DNA of 64,000 nucleotides from contig JAGLOO010000009.1 in the NCBI GenBank assembly GCA_023138875.1, forward strand, positions 62,001-126,000, written 5' to 3'. A model generated the notes under the pieces. It ran no database searches. It was not told the DNA's origin and saw only the letters and a program-made list of their open reading frames with translations. Each line of letters begins with the position of its first letter. The first letter of the stretch is position 1. The DNA is from Bacteroidales bacterium. GTDB taxonomy: Bacteria; Bacteroidota; Bacteroidia; Bacteroidales; GCA-2748055. Of this stretch, positions 52,801 to 61,729 are shown one piece after another. Made by a program: the position numbers and the translations under genes.

Positions 52801-54222
52801 ATGAATAGCTTGTTTGAAATATTAAAGTTTTTTTTGTTACATGCGGTTTTTATAATTACTGCATTGATTTTCAGTACATATCTGCTGCTCACTGTTTTCT
52901 CCGCAATTTCCTTGCGCAAGTACCTGAGAAAGAATAGCTATGTAAATTATAACTCCATCGTCTCCTCTCCGCTGGCTCCTACACTTTCAGTCATAGCTCC
53001 GGCCTTTAACGAAACCCGTACCATCATCGACAATATTCGCACCCTGTTGTCGCTCTATTATAATAATTATGAAGTGATTGTAGTCAATGATGGCAGTTCA
53101 GACGATTCCATGGAAAAGATGATCCAAACCTATGAACTGGAAAAGGTTAACTACTATTTCGATTATCGCTTGCCATGTAAAAGGATACGGGGAGTATATA
53201 AGTCCCGGAACAGGTCTTTCAAAAAGCTTACTGTGATTGATAAGGTGAACGGGGGTAAGGCCGATTCTTTAAATGCCGGACTGAATGTTTCCAAGAATGA
53301 CCTGGTGGTAAGTATTGATGCTGACTCTATAATGGAGCCCGATGCCCTCCTTAAGCTGGTAAAACCATTTATGGAGGCCAAGGAAAAGAGAGTGATAGGT
53401 GCCGGTGGGGTGATCAGGATAGCCAACTCATGTGAGATCTCTGGTGGTCATATTAATAAAATACATCTTCCCAAGAAATTCCTTCCAAGAGCCCAGGTGA
53501 TGGAATATACCAGGGCTTTCCTGATGGGCAGGATGGCATGGAGTGAGTTGGATGGTTTACTTCTTATATCGGGTGCACTTGGGATGTTTGACCGGGAAAT
53601 CGTCATTCAGTCAGGGGGCTATCGGACAGACACTGTTGGGGAGGATATGGAACTGGTGGTGCGGATAAGACGATATATGGCCGACAATAATGAGACCTAT
53701 GATGTAGTCTATATCCCCGATCCTCTTTGCTGGACAGAGGTGCCATCTACTTTAAAAATGCTGGCCAGGCAACGGAGCAGGTGGACCCGCGGAACCCTTG
53801 AAACGCTGATCACTCATCGAAAATTGTTTTTCAACAGGAAATATGGAAAACTCGGAATGCTTGGTTACCCCTATTGGCTGATGTTTGAATACCTTGCACC
53901 CATTATTGAGTTCCTGGGGATACTCTGGTTTATATTTCTGGTGATCACAGGTAATTTGAACTGGCCATTTTTTCTTTTGCTATTAGGATTTGTCTACTTT
54001 TTTGCTGTTTCTTTATCCATATGGAGTGTCCTGTTTGAAGAGGTAACATTTCATAAATATGAAAAACGAAGGGATGTGTTAAAACTGATCGGAACAGCAT
54101 TCATGGAACCGGTCTTCTATCATCCACTGGTCATGTTGATGTCAATCAAAGGCAACATTGATAAAATCCTGAAGCGGAATACCTGGGGCAAGATGGAAAG
54201 AAAAGGATTTAATAAAACCTGA
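52801..54222 (+). CDS. Processive family-2 glycosyltransferase (polysaccharide synthase)
   Basis: The 473-residue inner-membrane enzyme starts with one helix (about 10-37). The GT2 domain contains LSVIAPAFNETRTIIDNI, VIVVNDGSSDDSMEKM, the DxD motif D173-A-D175 (SIDADS), E281-D282 (VGEDMELVVRIRRYM) and Q324-R-S-R-W328. The QxxRW motif marks processive synthases such as those for cellulose, PNAG and hyaluronan. Three or four C-terminal helices follow (IIEFLGILWFIFLVITG onward). There is no PilZ domain, so cyclic-di-GMP control as in BcsA is not evident. It starts two bases after the HEAT gene. The polymer is unknown; a PgaC-like N-acetylglucosamine polymer is one option. Confidence 0.92.
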   Translation: MNSLFEILKFFLLHAVFIITALIFSTYLLLTVFSAISLRKYLRKNSYVNYNSIVSSPLAPTLSVIAPAFNETRTIIDNIRTLLSLYYNNYEVIVVNDGSSDDSMEKMIQTYELEKVNYYFDYRLPCKRIRGVYKSRNRSFKKLTVIDKVNGGKADSLNAGLNVSKNDLVVSIDADSIMEPDALLKLVKPFMEAKEKRVIGAGGVIRIANSCEISGGHINKIHLPKKFLPRAQVMEYTRAFLMGRMAWSELDGLLLISGALGMFDREIVIQSGGYRTDTVGEDMELVVRIRRYMADNNETYDVVYIPDPLCWTEVPSTLKMLARQRSRWTRGTLETLITHRKLFFNRKYGKLGMLGYPYWLMFEYLAPIIEFLGILWFIFLVITGNLNWPFFLLLLGFVYFFAVSLSIWSVLFEEVTFHKYEKRRDVLKLIGTAFMEPVFYHPLVMLMSIKGNIDKILKRNTWGKMERKGFNKT

Positions 54223-54224
54223 CC

Positions 54225-55700
54225 CTACACCTTTAAAAGTACACTTTCAGACCTGTTACCCGCATGGTCTACCGAAACCACCCTGTATGAAGATCCCCTG
54301 GTGGAATCTTTGAACCCGAAGGGCTCTTTCGATATCTGCGGTTCATGTGACACCAATGCAATCCTCTTCTCTTCTCTGAATACCTCGTAATGGGAAAGCG
54401 GAGCATCCGCGGTGTAAGCTGTATCCCAGGTAATCTCAACTTCATTCTCTACTTTGAGTATCACATTATTGGGAGGAGAAAGTTCCGCTCTTTCAAGCTG
54501 GAACCAATTGGTCTGTCCATTTTTCACACTTCCGGTCTTTTCTTCCAGCTGCAGTCTTTTCTTTTCGCTCATTCCGTCGGGCGCGATCTGTGCGGCATAA
54601 TAGTTCTGAACCAGCTGGCACTTCAGGTGATCGTCAGAAATCTGGCCTATACCTATGATGGCGGTATGGATCCCTGGCGTGGTTAGTGCATATTCCACCA
54701 AAGGTTTGCTTGGAAGCTCAGTGGTGCCTACTGTCCTTACCACATCTTCCGGTGTTCTCGACCAGCGCGCTTCCTTGTCATACATGGCACCATCGGCAAA
54801 TACCTTCATGGCGATGATGCCCATGTTTTTAGCTTTCGCAACAGGGATAACGTTGTACTGGTGGTTCAGGTAACGTTTGTCATTGGGATTAATGGCTACA
54901 AGCATTCCGTCCAGGAGATCAAACCGGTCCCTCCGGATCATTTCCATCATGGCAGGAGAGTTCAGGTGTCCAGAAAATCCGATGTGCCGGATCAGACGCT
55001 CCTTGTTCGGATTCAAACCTGTAAGGTTGGTACCGTCCCTGAAATCCTTCATTGCTACCAGGGTTCCGAAGTTCTCATTCTTATCCAGGGGTGTCTCCAG
55101 TCCCTTATAGAGAACATCAACCTCGTCGGTGTTATTCAGGCTGTGCATCAGGATCATATTCACATAAGCTCCTTCCGGGTAATTACCTTTCCCATCCCCG
55201 AACATTTGCGAGAGAGATCTTTTCAGGTCTCCCACCGCACCTTTACCATGATCACCCTGTGTCCAGTTCCCTACTCCTTCAATGTCCGGGAAATCGGGCT
55301 TTGCCCATTTGATATGGGTTTTGGTAGTAAGGAAAATGGACTCACGCAATTCCCTGTCGTAACCTGGCCGACCGGGTAACAGGTTCAGCTTTTTAAATGC
55401 TTTGCCAAAATTTAGCTGGCTATCCGCATATAGATTGGAAGTGTCAAAGTAGTTGATACCCATTTTAAATGCTTTCATGATGATGGGGACAGGATCCACA
55501 TCTTCGGGGGTCCATTGCAATGAGGCCTGTCCACCGAGCCCCAACGTGGTCACTTCGAAACCGGTCTTACCGAACATTCTTTTCATCGGTATCGGTAGCT
55601 GGTCCAGCCCAAAACGAAATCCAGGTAATACAGTCAGTCCGGCGGCGGCGGCAGCAGAAAGTTTTACAAACTTCCGACGGGATAAAGTATGATGCTTCAT
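54225..55700 (-). CDS. Tat-exported aldo/keto reductase with C-terminal fibronectin-III-like domain
   Basis: The 491-residue protein has a twin-arginine signal (SRRKFVKLSAAAAAGLTVLP). The aldo/keto reductase barrel follows: GFEVTTLGLGGQ, GINYFDTSNLYADS (catalytic Asp and Tyr), TTKTHIKWAKP (Lys) and NMILMHSLNN (His). The last 90 residues (from about 400) form a separate beta domain with LSHYEVFREEKRIALV and YRVVSVDHAGNRSES, the fibronectin-III pattern. Tat export suggests cofactor is bound before translocation. The substrate is unknown. It is convergent with the glycosyltransferase gene across two bases and is not part of that operon. Confidence 0.85.
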   Translation of the reverse strand: MKHHTLSRRKFVKLSAAAAAGLTVLPGFRFGLDQLPIPMKRMFGKTGFEVTTLGLGGQASLQWTPEDVDPVPIIMKAFKMGINYFDTSNLYADSQLNFGKAFKKLNLLPGRPGYDRELRESIFLTTKTHIKWAKPDFPDIEGVGNWTQGDHGKGAVGDLKRSLSQMFGDGKGNYPEGAYVNMILMHSLNNTDEVDVLYKGLETPLDKNENFGTLVAMKDFRDGTNLTGLNPNKERLIRHIGFSGHLNSPAMMEMIRRDRFDLLDGMLVAINPNDKRYLNHQYNVIPVAKAKNMGIIAMKVFADGAMYDKEARWSRTPEDVVRTVGTTELPSKPLVEYALTTPGIHTAIIGIGQISDDHLKCQLVQNYYAAQIAPDGMSEKKRLQLEEKTGSVKNGQTNWFQLERAELSPPNNVILKVENEVEITWDTAYTADAPLSHYEVFREEKRIALVSHEPQISKEPFGFKDSTRGSSYRVVSVDHAGNRSESVLLKV

Positions 55701-55904
55701 AGTAACTTTTTTAAGGTGTGTTGCGTCTAATAATAAATAACCAAGTTAGCTCAAAAGTGTTGAAAAATCCACTGTTCACATTCGTACATCCGTGTCCGAA
55801 AACGTGCTATTCAGCAGGGGAATAAAACTTATTAAATATCAGATAGCCAGCAGTTAAGAGCGAGTGGCATAGTTTCTGTAAAAACGAATGAAAACCTAAA
55901 ACAT

Positions 55905-58358
55905 ATGTGGAAGAATTTTTTAAGGGTCACGATCCGGAGTATAAACAGGAACAAAGCATTCAATGTGATCAATATATCCGGTCTGGCCATTGGTCTGGCC
56001 AGTTCCATTTTCATCATCCTCTATATCATCAGTGAAACAAGTTACGACCGTTTCCATGAGCGGTCTGCTGATATTTACAGGCTATACCTTGACGGTAAAA
56101 CGGCAGGTGAAGAGTTTAAAGGTGCCTGGAACAGTCCCATATTCGGACCCACATTTAATGAAGAGATCCCTGAAATAGAGAATTTCTGCAGGTTCGATTT
56201 TGCCAACAACCGGCTCATGTGGGCAGATCAGGAAAATAAGTTCCTGGAGGGCCATATCATGTATGCCGATTCGACCTTTTTCGAGGTATTTACCATCAAC
56301 CTTCTCCAGGGCGATCCAGCTACCTGCCTGGATGAACCCAATACCTTATTGTTATCGGAAACCAAAGCCAATCAGTACTTCCCGGATGGCGATCCCATGG
56401 GTAAGTCCATTGCCATGAACAACGACTCCACCCTGTACCGGGTTACCGGTATAGTGGAAGATGCTCCGAGGACGTCACATTTTTACTATGATTTCATCTG
56501 TTCCTATTCCACCTATGAGTCGAGCCGGAGAACTAACTGGTTCAACAATCATATGCAGACATATATATTGGTGCAACCCGGTGCGGATCAGGCAGCCCTG
56601 GATACAAAGATTAATGCATCTTTGCTGGAGAATATACGTCCCCAACTGGAACAATTTATGGGGATCTCACCCGAAGAATTTGCTGAAGCCGGCGGAAAGT
56701 ATGGGGTCTTTACCCAGGCCCTGCTGAATATCCATCTTGATACAGAAATTGAGGTGCCCAGTGATATCGGGTTCCGCCCCATCGGGAACCGTACTTACCT
56801 GATAATTTTTGGGATTATTGCATTCTTTGTCCTGGTCATTGCCTCCATCAACTTCATGAATCTCAGCACGGCCAGGTCATTGAGCCGGGCCAAGGAAGTG
56901 AGTCTGCGAAAAGTTGTGGGATCAGGAAAAAAACAACTGGTCCAACAATTCCTGTTCGAGAGTGTCTTTCTCAGCCTGATATCCCTTGTGATCGCCCTCC
57001 TGCTTGTGGTTATCTTACTGAATCCCTTCAACAATCTGGTGGGACTGAACCTGGAATATGGGGATATATTCCGTTGGTACATGATCCCGTCATTCATTAT
57101 CCTGGCCATACTTGTGGGATTACTGAGTGGCAGTTATCCTTCCTTTGTGCTGGCCTCCTTCAAACCCATCTTTGCCCTGAAAGGGAACGGCAACCAGAAG
57201 AACGGGACCAACTGGATGAGGAATGTCCTGGTGATCATCCAGTTCTCTATTTCGATCGTCATCATCGCAGGGACCCTGGTCATCTACTGGCAGTTCCGGT
57301 ATATGACCAACAAGGACCTGGGATTCGACAAGGAGCAGCTGGTAGTGATGGAAAGGATACACCCGCTGGGACAGCAAATTCAAACTTTCAAAGATGAACT
57401 TACCAACCATACATCGATCCTTTCAGCCTCCAATTCCACGGCATACCTGGGAGCTCCCAATAACAACAATGCATATGGGATCAAGGGAAGACCGCTGGAG
57501 GAAATCGTACTTTTCTTTACTTTCTGGACTGATGAAGATTTTATGGATACTTATAAGTTTGGATTGGCTACTCCGGATAGCAGGTATTTCTCAGAAGACT
57601 TCGCCACAGACTCGGCAACCTGCCTGATAAATGAAGCTGCTGTTCGTAAATACAACTTGGAGGATCCCCTTAATCAATCAATCATGCATAGTGTGGGGGA
57701 CAATGAATTAAGGGAATTAAGGATTATTGGTGTGATGAGTGATCACCATTTCCTTACCCTGAAACATGAGGTAGGTGCGCAGATTGCTATTCTTAAAGAA
57801 GAATCATGGAACTGGTCTGGATACCTGACTGTCCGCCTGGCTCCAGGCAAGGAGAATATTGAAGCAGGCCTGAAGCATATGGATGACAAATGGAAAGAAT
57901 TTACCGACGATCAGCCCCTGCAGTACTTTTTCCTTGATGAGGAGCTGGAAACCTATTATGCAGAGGAAAAGCGGACCGGTGCTGTGACCATGATTTTTTC
58001 TATACTGGCTATCTTTATTGCATCACTGGGACTTTTTGGTCTTACGCTATACAATGCACAGAAGCGGATACGGGAGATCGGTCTGCGGAAGGTACTGGGC
58101 GCCACCGAGACAAACATTATCACTGTGGTATCAAAAAGTGTGATCTTTGCGGTAGGGATTTCTATTGCCATTGCCATGCCTGTAGCCTACTACATGATGC
58201 AGGACTGGTTGAGGGATTTTCCGTATAATGTGGGATTCCAGCCTCTGCTCTTTATTGCTTCAGCGCTGCTGGCCATTATCATAGCCATGGTAACAGTAAC
58301 CATTACCTCATTGAAAGCTGCCCGTATCAATCCTGCTGCTGCACTGCATTGCGAGTAG
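55905..58358 (+). CDS. MacB/FtsX-type ABC transporter permease
   Basis: The 817-residue protein holds two copies of the MacB_PCD plus FtsX layout. The first starts MWKNFLRVTIRSINRNKAFN with a helix NVINISGLAIGLASSIFIIL, a periplasmic domain, and helices preceded by AKEVSLRKVVGSGKKQLVQQ. The second has a core helix after NWMRNVLVIIQFSISIVIIAG, another periplasmic domain, and the C-terminal FtsX helices after KRIREIGLRKVLGATE. This single-chain pattern is abundant in Bacteroidota. No ATPase gene adjoins it, so it must pair with one elsewhere. The 204-base upstream gap shows no full promoter match or other feature. Confidence 0.9.
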   Translation: MWKNFLRVTIRSINRNKAFNVINISGLAIGLASSIFIILYIISETSYDRFHERSADIYRLYLDGKTAGEEFKGAWNSPIFGPTFNEEIPEIENFCRFDFANNRLMWADQENKFLEGHIMYADSTFFEVFTINLLQGDPATCLDEPNTLLLSETKANQYFPDGDPMGKSIAMNNDSTLYRVTGIVEDAPRTSHFYYDFICSYSTYESSRRTNWFNNHMQTYILVQPGADQAALDTKINASLLENIRPQLEQFMGISPEEFAEAGGKYGVFTQALLNIHLDTEIEVPSDIGFRPIGNRTYLIIFGIIAFFVLVIASINFMNLSTARSLSRAKEVSLRKVVGSGKKQLVQQFLFESVFLSLISLVIALLLVVILLNPFNNLVGLNLEYGDIFRWYMIPSFIILAILVGLLSGSYPSFVLASFKPIFALKGNGNQKNGTNWMRNVLVIIQFSISIVIIAGTLVIYWQFRYMTNKDLGFDKEQLVVMERIHPLGQQIQTFKDELTNHTSILSASNSTAYLGAPNNNNAYGIKGRPLEEIVLFFTFWTDEDFMDTYKFGLATPDSRYFSEDFATDSATCLINEAAVRKYNLEDPLNQSIMHSVGDNELRELRIIGVMSDHHFLTLKHEVGAQIAILKEESWNWSGYLTVRLAPGKENIEAGLKHMDDKWKEFTDDQPLQYFFLDEELETYYAEEKRTGAVTMIFSILAIFIASLGLFGLTLYNAQKRIREIGLRKVLGATETNIITVVSKSVIFAVGISIAIAMPVAYYMMQDWLRDFPYNVGFQPLLFIASALLAIIIAMVTVTITSLKAARINPAAALHCE

Positions 58359-58389
58359 CATTTTTACACATCTCCAGGACATTCAAAAC

Positions 58390-58432
58390 GGGACTGAACC
58401 AGCTGCTTCGCACCTGCTAAGGTCCCTTTTTT
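58390..58432 (+). terminator. Possible terminator after the FtsX-type permease
   Basis: GGGAC (58390-58394) pairs with GTCCC (58422-58426), followed by six T. The interior holds AGC/GCT and a TTCG but with mismatches, so the stem is discontinuous. It overlaps the 3' end of the convergent PD40 gene. Confidence 0.4.
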
Positions 58433-59463
58433 AAATCCCCCAGCGCTTTCTCTTTCAGTATCCTGATAAAACCGGCATCCATCCAGTAGATATCTGCATT
58501 GCCATTTCCAGGGGAGTTATTGAGCGCTTTCAGGTTTTTATAATTCCAGTCCTCCGGCTCAATCTCACTGGTCCGGGTGGCCATAAAGAAAAAGACCTTA
58601 CCATCGGGGGAAACATAGGGCGACCATCCCCTGGCATTGTCCAGATTCACCTTTTCACCCATATTTATGGGTTCCGACCATTGGTCGTTCATATCACGGA
58701 ATACAATATAGTAATCTACACCGTCGTAGGCGTCTTCCATCCCAGCCGCCGGAACGATCATATAACTTTCATCGGGTGAAACGAAGGCATTAAACCGGTT
58801 GGTGCCACAGTTCACCTGCTCGGGCAGAAGTTCGGGTTCCTGGAAGGCCCCGTTTTCCCACCTGCTGCGGAAAAGCTGGTTGAGCTGACTGCCTTTTTCA
58901 TTTCTTGTAAAGTAAAGGGTTCCATCCTTAGTAAGGGAAGGGAAGAACTCTCCACCGTCGGTGTTCACAGGCTCCCCAAGATTTTGAGGCGTGCCCCAGC
59001 CATCCGTTGTTCGATCCACGAACCAGATATCCTGGTCGCCCATCGGTTCATCTCCGTCAGGACGATTGGACAGAAAATAGAGCCTGGATCCGTCTGCTGT
59101 TAGCACTGGTTCAAGATCCATCACTCCCGGACCGCCTGAAAAAGGAACTATTTCCGGAGGCAGCCATTTGCCGTCCATCTCTTTCGAATAGAGGATGGTA
59201 GAGTAAGTATAGTTTCCGATGGCCACACAGAAGTAAATCTCTGTTCCATCGGGAGCAATGGCCACATCACGGGTAAATATCCCAGTGGACACAACTCCCC
59301 GGGCAAACAGCCCGGGAATGGAATCAGGCATAGGCTGTCCCAGGTAGGGACCTGAAAGTTCAGGGAAATTGTATTCAATGTCTGACTGTTCTCCGGTTCC
59401 GCTGCATCCAACTGCAGCAAGGATCAGGATTATTAAAGCAGAAATGGATAAAAAGGATTTCAT
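58417..59463 (-). CDS. PD40/WD40-like beta-propeller lipoprotein
   Basis: The 348-residue protein has a lipoprotein signal with lipobox LAAVGC. The mature part repeats TolB-like propeller units: VAIAPDGTEIYFCVAIG, LTADGSRLYFLSNRPDGDEP, LTKDGTLYFTRNEKGS, VSPDESYMIVPAAG and VSPDGKVFFFMATR. Each contains the PDG or DG turn with following YF strand typical of PD40. It has no peptidase domain, so it is a binding or sensing module rather than a DPP-like enzyme. It lies upstream of or apart from the aldose epimerase on the same strand, with 80 bases between them. The function is unknown. Confidence 0.82.
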   Translation of the reverse strand: MKSFLSISALIILILAAVGCSGTGEQSDIEYNFPELSGPYLGQPMPDSIPGLFARGVVSTGIFTRDVAIAPDGTEIYFCVAIGNYTYSTILYSKEMDGKWLPPEIVPFSGGPGVMDLEPVLTADGSRLYFLSNRPDGDEPMGDQDIWFVDRTTDGWGTPQNLGEPVNTDGGEFFPSLTKDGTLYFTRNEKGSQLNQLFRSRWENGAFQEPELLPEQVNCGTNRFNAFVSPDESYMIVPAAGMEDAYDGVDYYIVFRDMNDQWSEPINMGEKVNLDNARGWSPYVSPDGKVFFFMATRTSEIEPEDWNYKNLKALNNSPGNGNADIYWMDAGFIRILKEKALGDLKKGP

Positions 59464-59543
59464 TTCCGGATTTATTTTGGGTTCTATATATTATTATGAT
59501 GCAAGGCCAGGAGTTTACCCTACATAACGATAAATTTTCAGCA

Positions 59544-60773
59544 TTATTTTTTGTTTGTGCACCATGCTTTCTCCTCCACTCCAAACTTGAAGATGGTCTG
59601 GGAGATGAACTTATCTCCCGGTTGCAGGATGGTGGTGGGGAAATCAGGCTGATTGGGGGAATCAGGAAAATGCTGCGTCTCCAGGCACATACCATAGTTT
59701 TTCACATAGGTAACATCTCCCGAAACAAGCGTTCCATCCAGGAAGTTTCCAGTATAGAATTGAACACCCGGCTCAGTGGTAGTCACTTCCAGGAACCTTC
59801 CACTTTTGGGATCCATCAGCTTAGCAGCCAGCACTTTCTCTTTGGAGGTCCCATCCAGCACTTTCTCTTTGGCGGTCCCATCCAGCACAAAGTTGTGGTC
59901 ATAGCCACCTGGATCACCCGGAACTTCATCAATTCTTTCGCCGATAACAAAGGGCTTCCTGAAATCGTAAGGAGTACCTTCCACAATAGCCAGTTCGCCG
60001 GTAGGGATCAGTTCATCATTGACCGGGGTATACCTGGATGCATTGATATAGAGAATATGATCCAGTATGGTCCCTTCTCCTGCCAGGTTGAAATAGGAGT
60101 GGTTGGTAAGATTGAGCGGTGTTGCTTTGTCCGTTTCAGCCTCGTATGTGATGAATAGTTGGTCCTTGAGCAGTTCATAGGTAACAACTACCTTCAGGGT
60201 ACCTGGGTACCCCTCTTCCCCGTCGGGACTTACATAGGTAAGTTTCAGGGCAGCGCGTTCATCACATGAGATGACCTCCGGATCCCAGAGCATTTTGTCA
60301 AATCCTTTCAATCCTCCATGAAGGGTATTGTTCCCATTATTGACAGCCAGCTGGTAAGTCTCTCCATCCAGGGTGAATTGTGCTTTGGCAATCCGGTTCC
60401 CATAGCGGCCGACAATCGCCCCGAAGTAGGGATGGCCTTCCAGGTATTGATCCAGGTTATCAAATCCCAGGGCAATGTTGCCCATTTTTCCATTCCTGTC
60501 AGGCGTAAGGATCTCAGTGATAATACCACCGTAATTTGTGATCTTTACCACGTAGTCTTTGTCGTTCTTCAGGGTAAACAGCATCGCTGAATCTCCTTCA
60601 AGGGTTTGCCCGAAAAAGGATTTCTCCACTTTGTATTTCGGATTTTTCTGTTCGGTGGACCTATCTCCCCTCTTGCCGGAATTACATCCCGCCATTAACA
60701 TGATCAGAGCTACGATGATTGAAATCCCACTGATCAGGGGATAATTCGATAAGGAAACAATTGTTTTGTTCAT
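59544..60773 (-). CDS. Aldose 1-epimerase lipoprotein (GalM family)
   Basis: A 409-residue protein with lipobox LMAGC after a signal helix, so it is envelope-anchored. The GalM fold is clear: ITNYGGIITEILTPDRNGK, FGAIVGRYGNRIAKAQF, NNGNNTLHGGLKGFDKMLWD (catalytic His region), NLTNHSYFNLAGEG (second His) and a late Glu in TTEPGVQFYTGNFLDG. It interconverts anomers of sugars. The ATG at 60773 gives the signal peptide; the frame extends 19 codons upstream. A 27-bp tandem duplication (59828-59881) inserts nine residues (KEKVLDGT unit) in a surface loop. Confidence 0.92.
   Translation of the reverse strand: MNKTIVSLSNYPLISGISIIVALIMLMAGCNSGKRGDRSTEQKNPKYKVEKSFFGQTLEGDSAMLFTLKNDKDYVVKITNYGGIITEILTPDRNGKMGNIALGFDNLDQYLEGHPYFGAIVGRYGNRIAKAQFTLDGETYQLAVNNGNNTLHGGLKGFDKMLWDPEVISCDERAALKLTYVSPDGEEGYPGTLKVVVTYELLKDQLFITYEAETDKATPLNLTNHSYFNLAGEGTILDHILYINASRYTPVNDELIPTGELAIVEGTPYDFRKPFVIGERIDEVPGDPGGYDHNFVLDGTAKEKVLDGTSKEKVLAAKLMDPKSGRFLEVTTTEPGVQFYTGNFLDGTLVSGDVTYVKNYGMCLETQHFPDSPNQPDFPTTILQPGDKFISQTIFKFGVEEKAWCTNKK
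59828..59881. repeat. 27-bp tandem duplication inside the aldose epimerase gene
   Basis: Two adjacent 27-base units (59828-59854 and 59855-59881) differ at one base (A versus C at unit position 19). They encode DGTAKEKVL and DGTSKEKVL, so the frame is kept. A further seven bases of the unit follow. The near-identity indicates a recent slippage event. Confidence 0.9.
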
Positions 60774-60844
60774 GGGTGTATTATTTAATGTTAGTATGCT
60801 CACTGCATCCGCGTTATTAGTTAGAATCAAATCTTAGACCAGCT

Positions 60845-61714
60845 TCATTTTTTCAACATTGGAAACAACCTGAGTATCTCTTCTTCATTTGGTTGTTTTC
60901 CATATTCACAAATTTCAAATGCCTCGGCATGTTTGGCTATTGCAGCTTCATCTCCATACCATTTCTTCAAGCACTCCCGGACTGATGCATTTGGTGCAAA
61001 GGTTCTCCATTTGGCTAATAATTCCAATCTGGATTTCTCATCCTTTGGCACATTATCCAGATTCCCCGAAGTCCATGGAAGCCATTCGAAATACTGAGAT
61101 TCATGAGCGGCCATTCCAAATATTTTCTGATCAAACACTTCATCGATGATCACGGCAATGTCAGGTTCAAAAGGATTTGGTTTTTGAAACCTGTCTTCTG
61201 CAAATAAAAAGACCGGGTTTTTTTTCAGTGCGGGAACATCGGGTGCAATATTCGGGACAATCACCAGATAAGCAGCATCCTGCATTAAAATTGCGGTATT
61301 TCTGTGATCGGGATGATAATCATTGGTCCTGGGCCCAATGACAATGTCGGCATTCCATTTCCTGATTTCCCTTATAATTTTTAAACGGTTCTCCAATGTG
61401 GGCATGAGCTCACCGTCATGGTTATCGAACACCATATATTCTACACCAAATCTATTCCCGGCTTCCTGTGCTTCTGCAACTCTTCTTTTTGCTAATGCAC
61501 CACCACCCATGGCATAATGACCCGCATCTCCATTGGTTAGGGATATAAATTTCACGTGATGACCCATTTGTGCAAATAGTATGGCTGTACCTCCCGCATC
61601 ACCATCACAGTCGTCCGGATGGGCACCAATAACAATCACATTTATAGGGTTCTCTTGTGCAACTATAAATACAAAACTAAAAATCAGGCAAAAGGTGAAC
61701 AATAACTTTTTCAT
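60845..61714 (-). CDS. Exported PIG-L-family deacetylase
   Basis: The 289-residue protein has a signal peptide (LLFTFCLIFSFVFIVAQ) and the LmbE/PIG-L fold. VIVIGAHPDDCDGDAGG carries the zinc-binding and catalytic HPDD, GALAKRRVAEAQEAG is the usual helix, and TNDYHPDHRNTAIL supplies the third zinc ligand. Members remove acetyl groups from GlcNAc-type sugars. E. coli yaiS, a PIG-L gene, neighbours yaiP and yaiO, but here it is over 6 kb from the synthase operon and on the other strand, so linkage is doubtful. It sits 15 bases after the Gfo/Idh/MocA gene and is probably cotranscribed with it. Confidence 0.9.
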   Translation of the reverse strand: MKKLLFTFCLIFSFVFIVAQENPINVIVIGAHPDDCDGDAGGTAILFAQMGHHVKFISLTNGDAGHYAMGGGALAKRRVAEAQEAGNRFGVEYMVFDNHDGELMPTLENRLKIIREIRKWNADIVIGPRTNDYHPDHRNTAILMQDAAYLVIVPNIAPDVPALKKNPVFLFAEDRFQKPNPFEPDIAVIIDEVFDQKIFGMAAHESQYFEWLPWTSGNLDNVPKDEKSRLELLAKWRTFAPNASVRECLKKWYGDEAAIAKHAEAFEICEYGKQPNEEEILRLFPMLKK

Positions 61715-61729
61715 CTATTCGAATCTTAT

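Noticed and set aside
59496-60158. A 220-codon plus-strand frame opposite the aldose epimerase
   Set aside because: It contains the translated 27-bp duplication in antisense and otherwise no family signal; the epimerase is unmistakable on the other strand.
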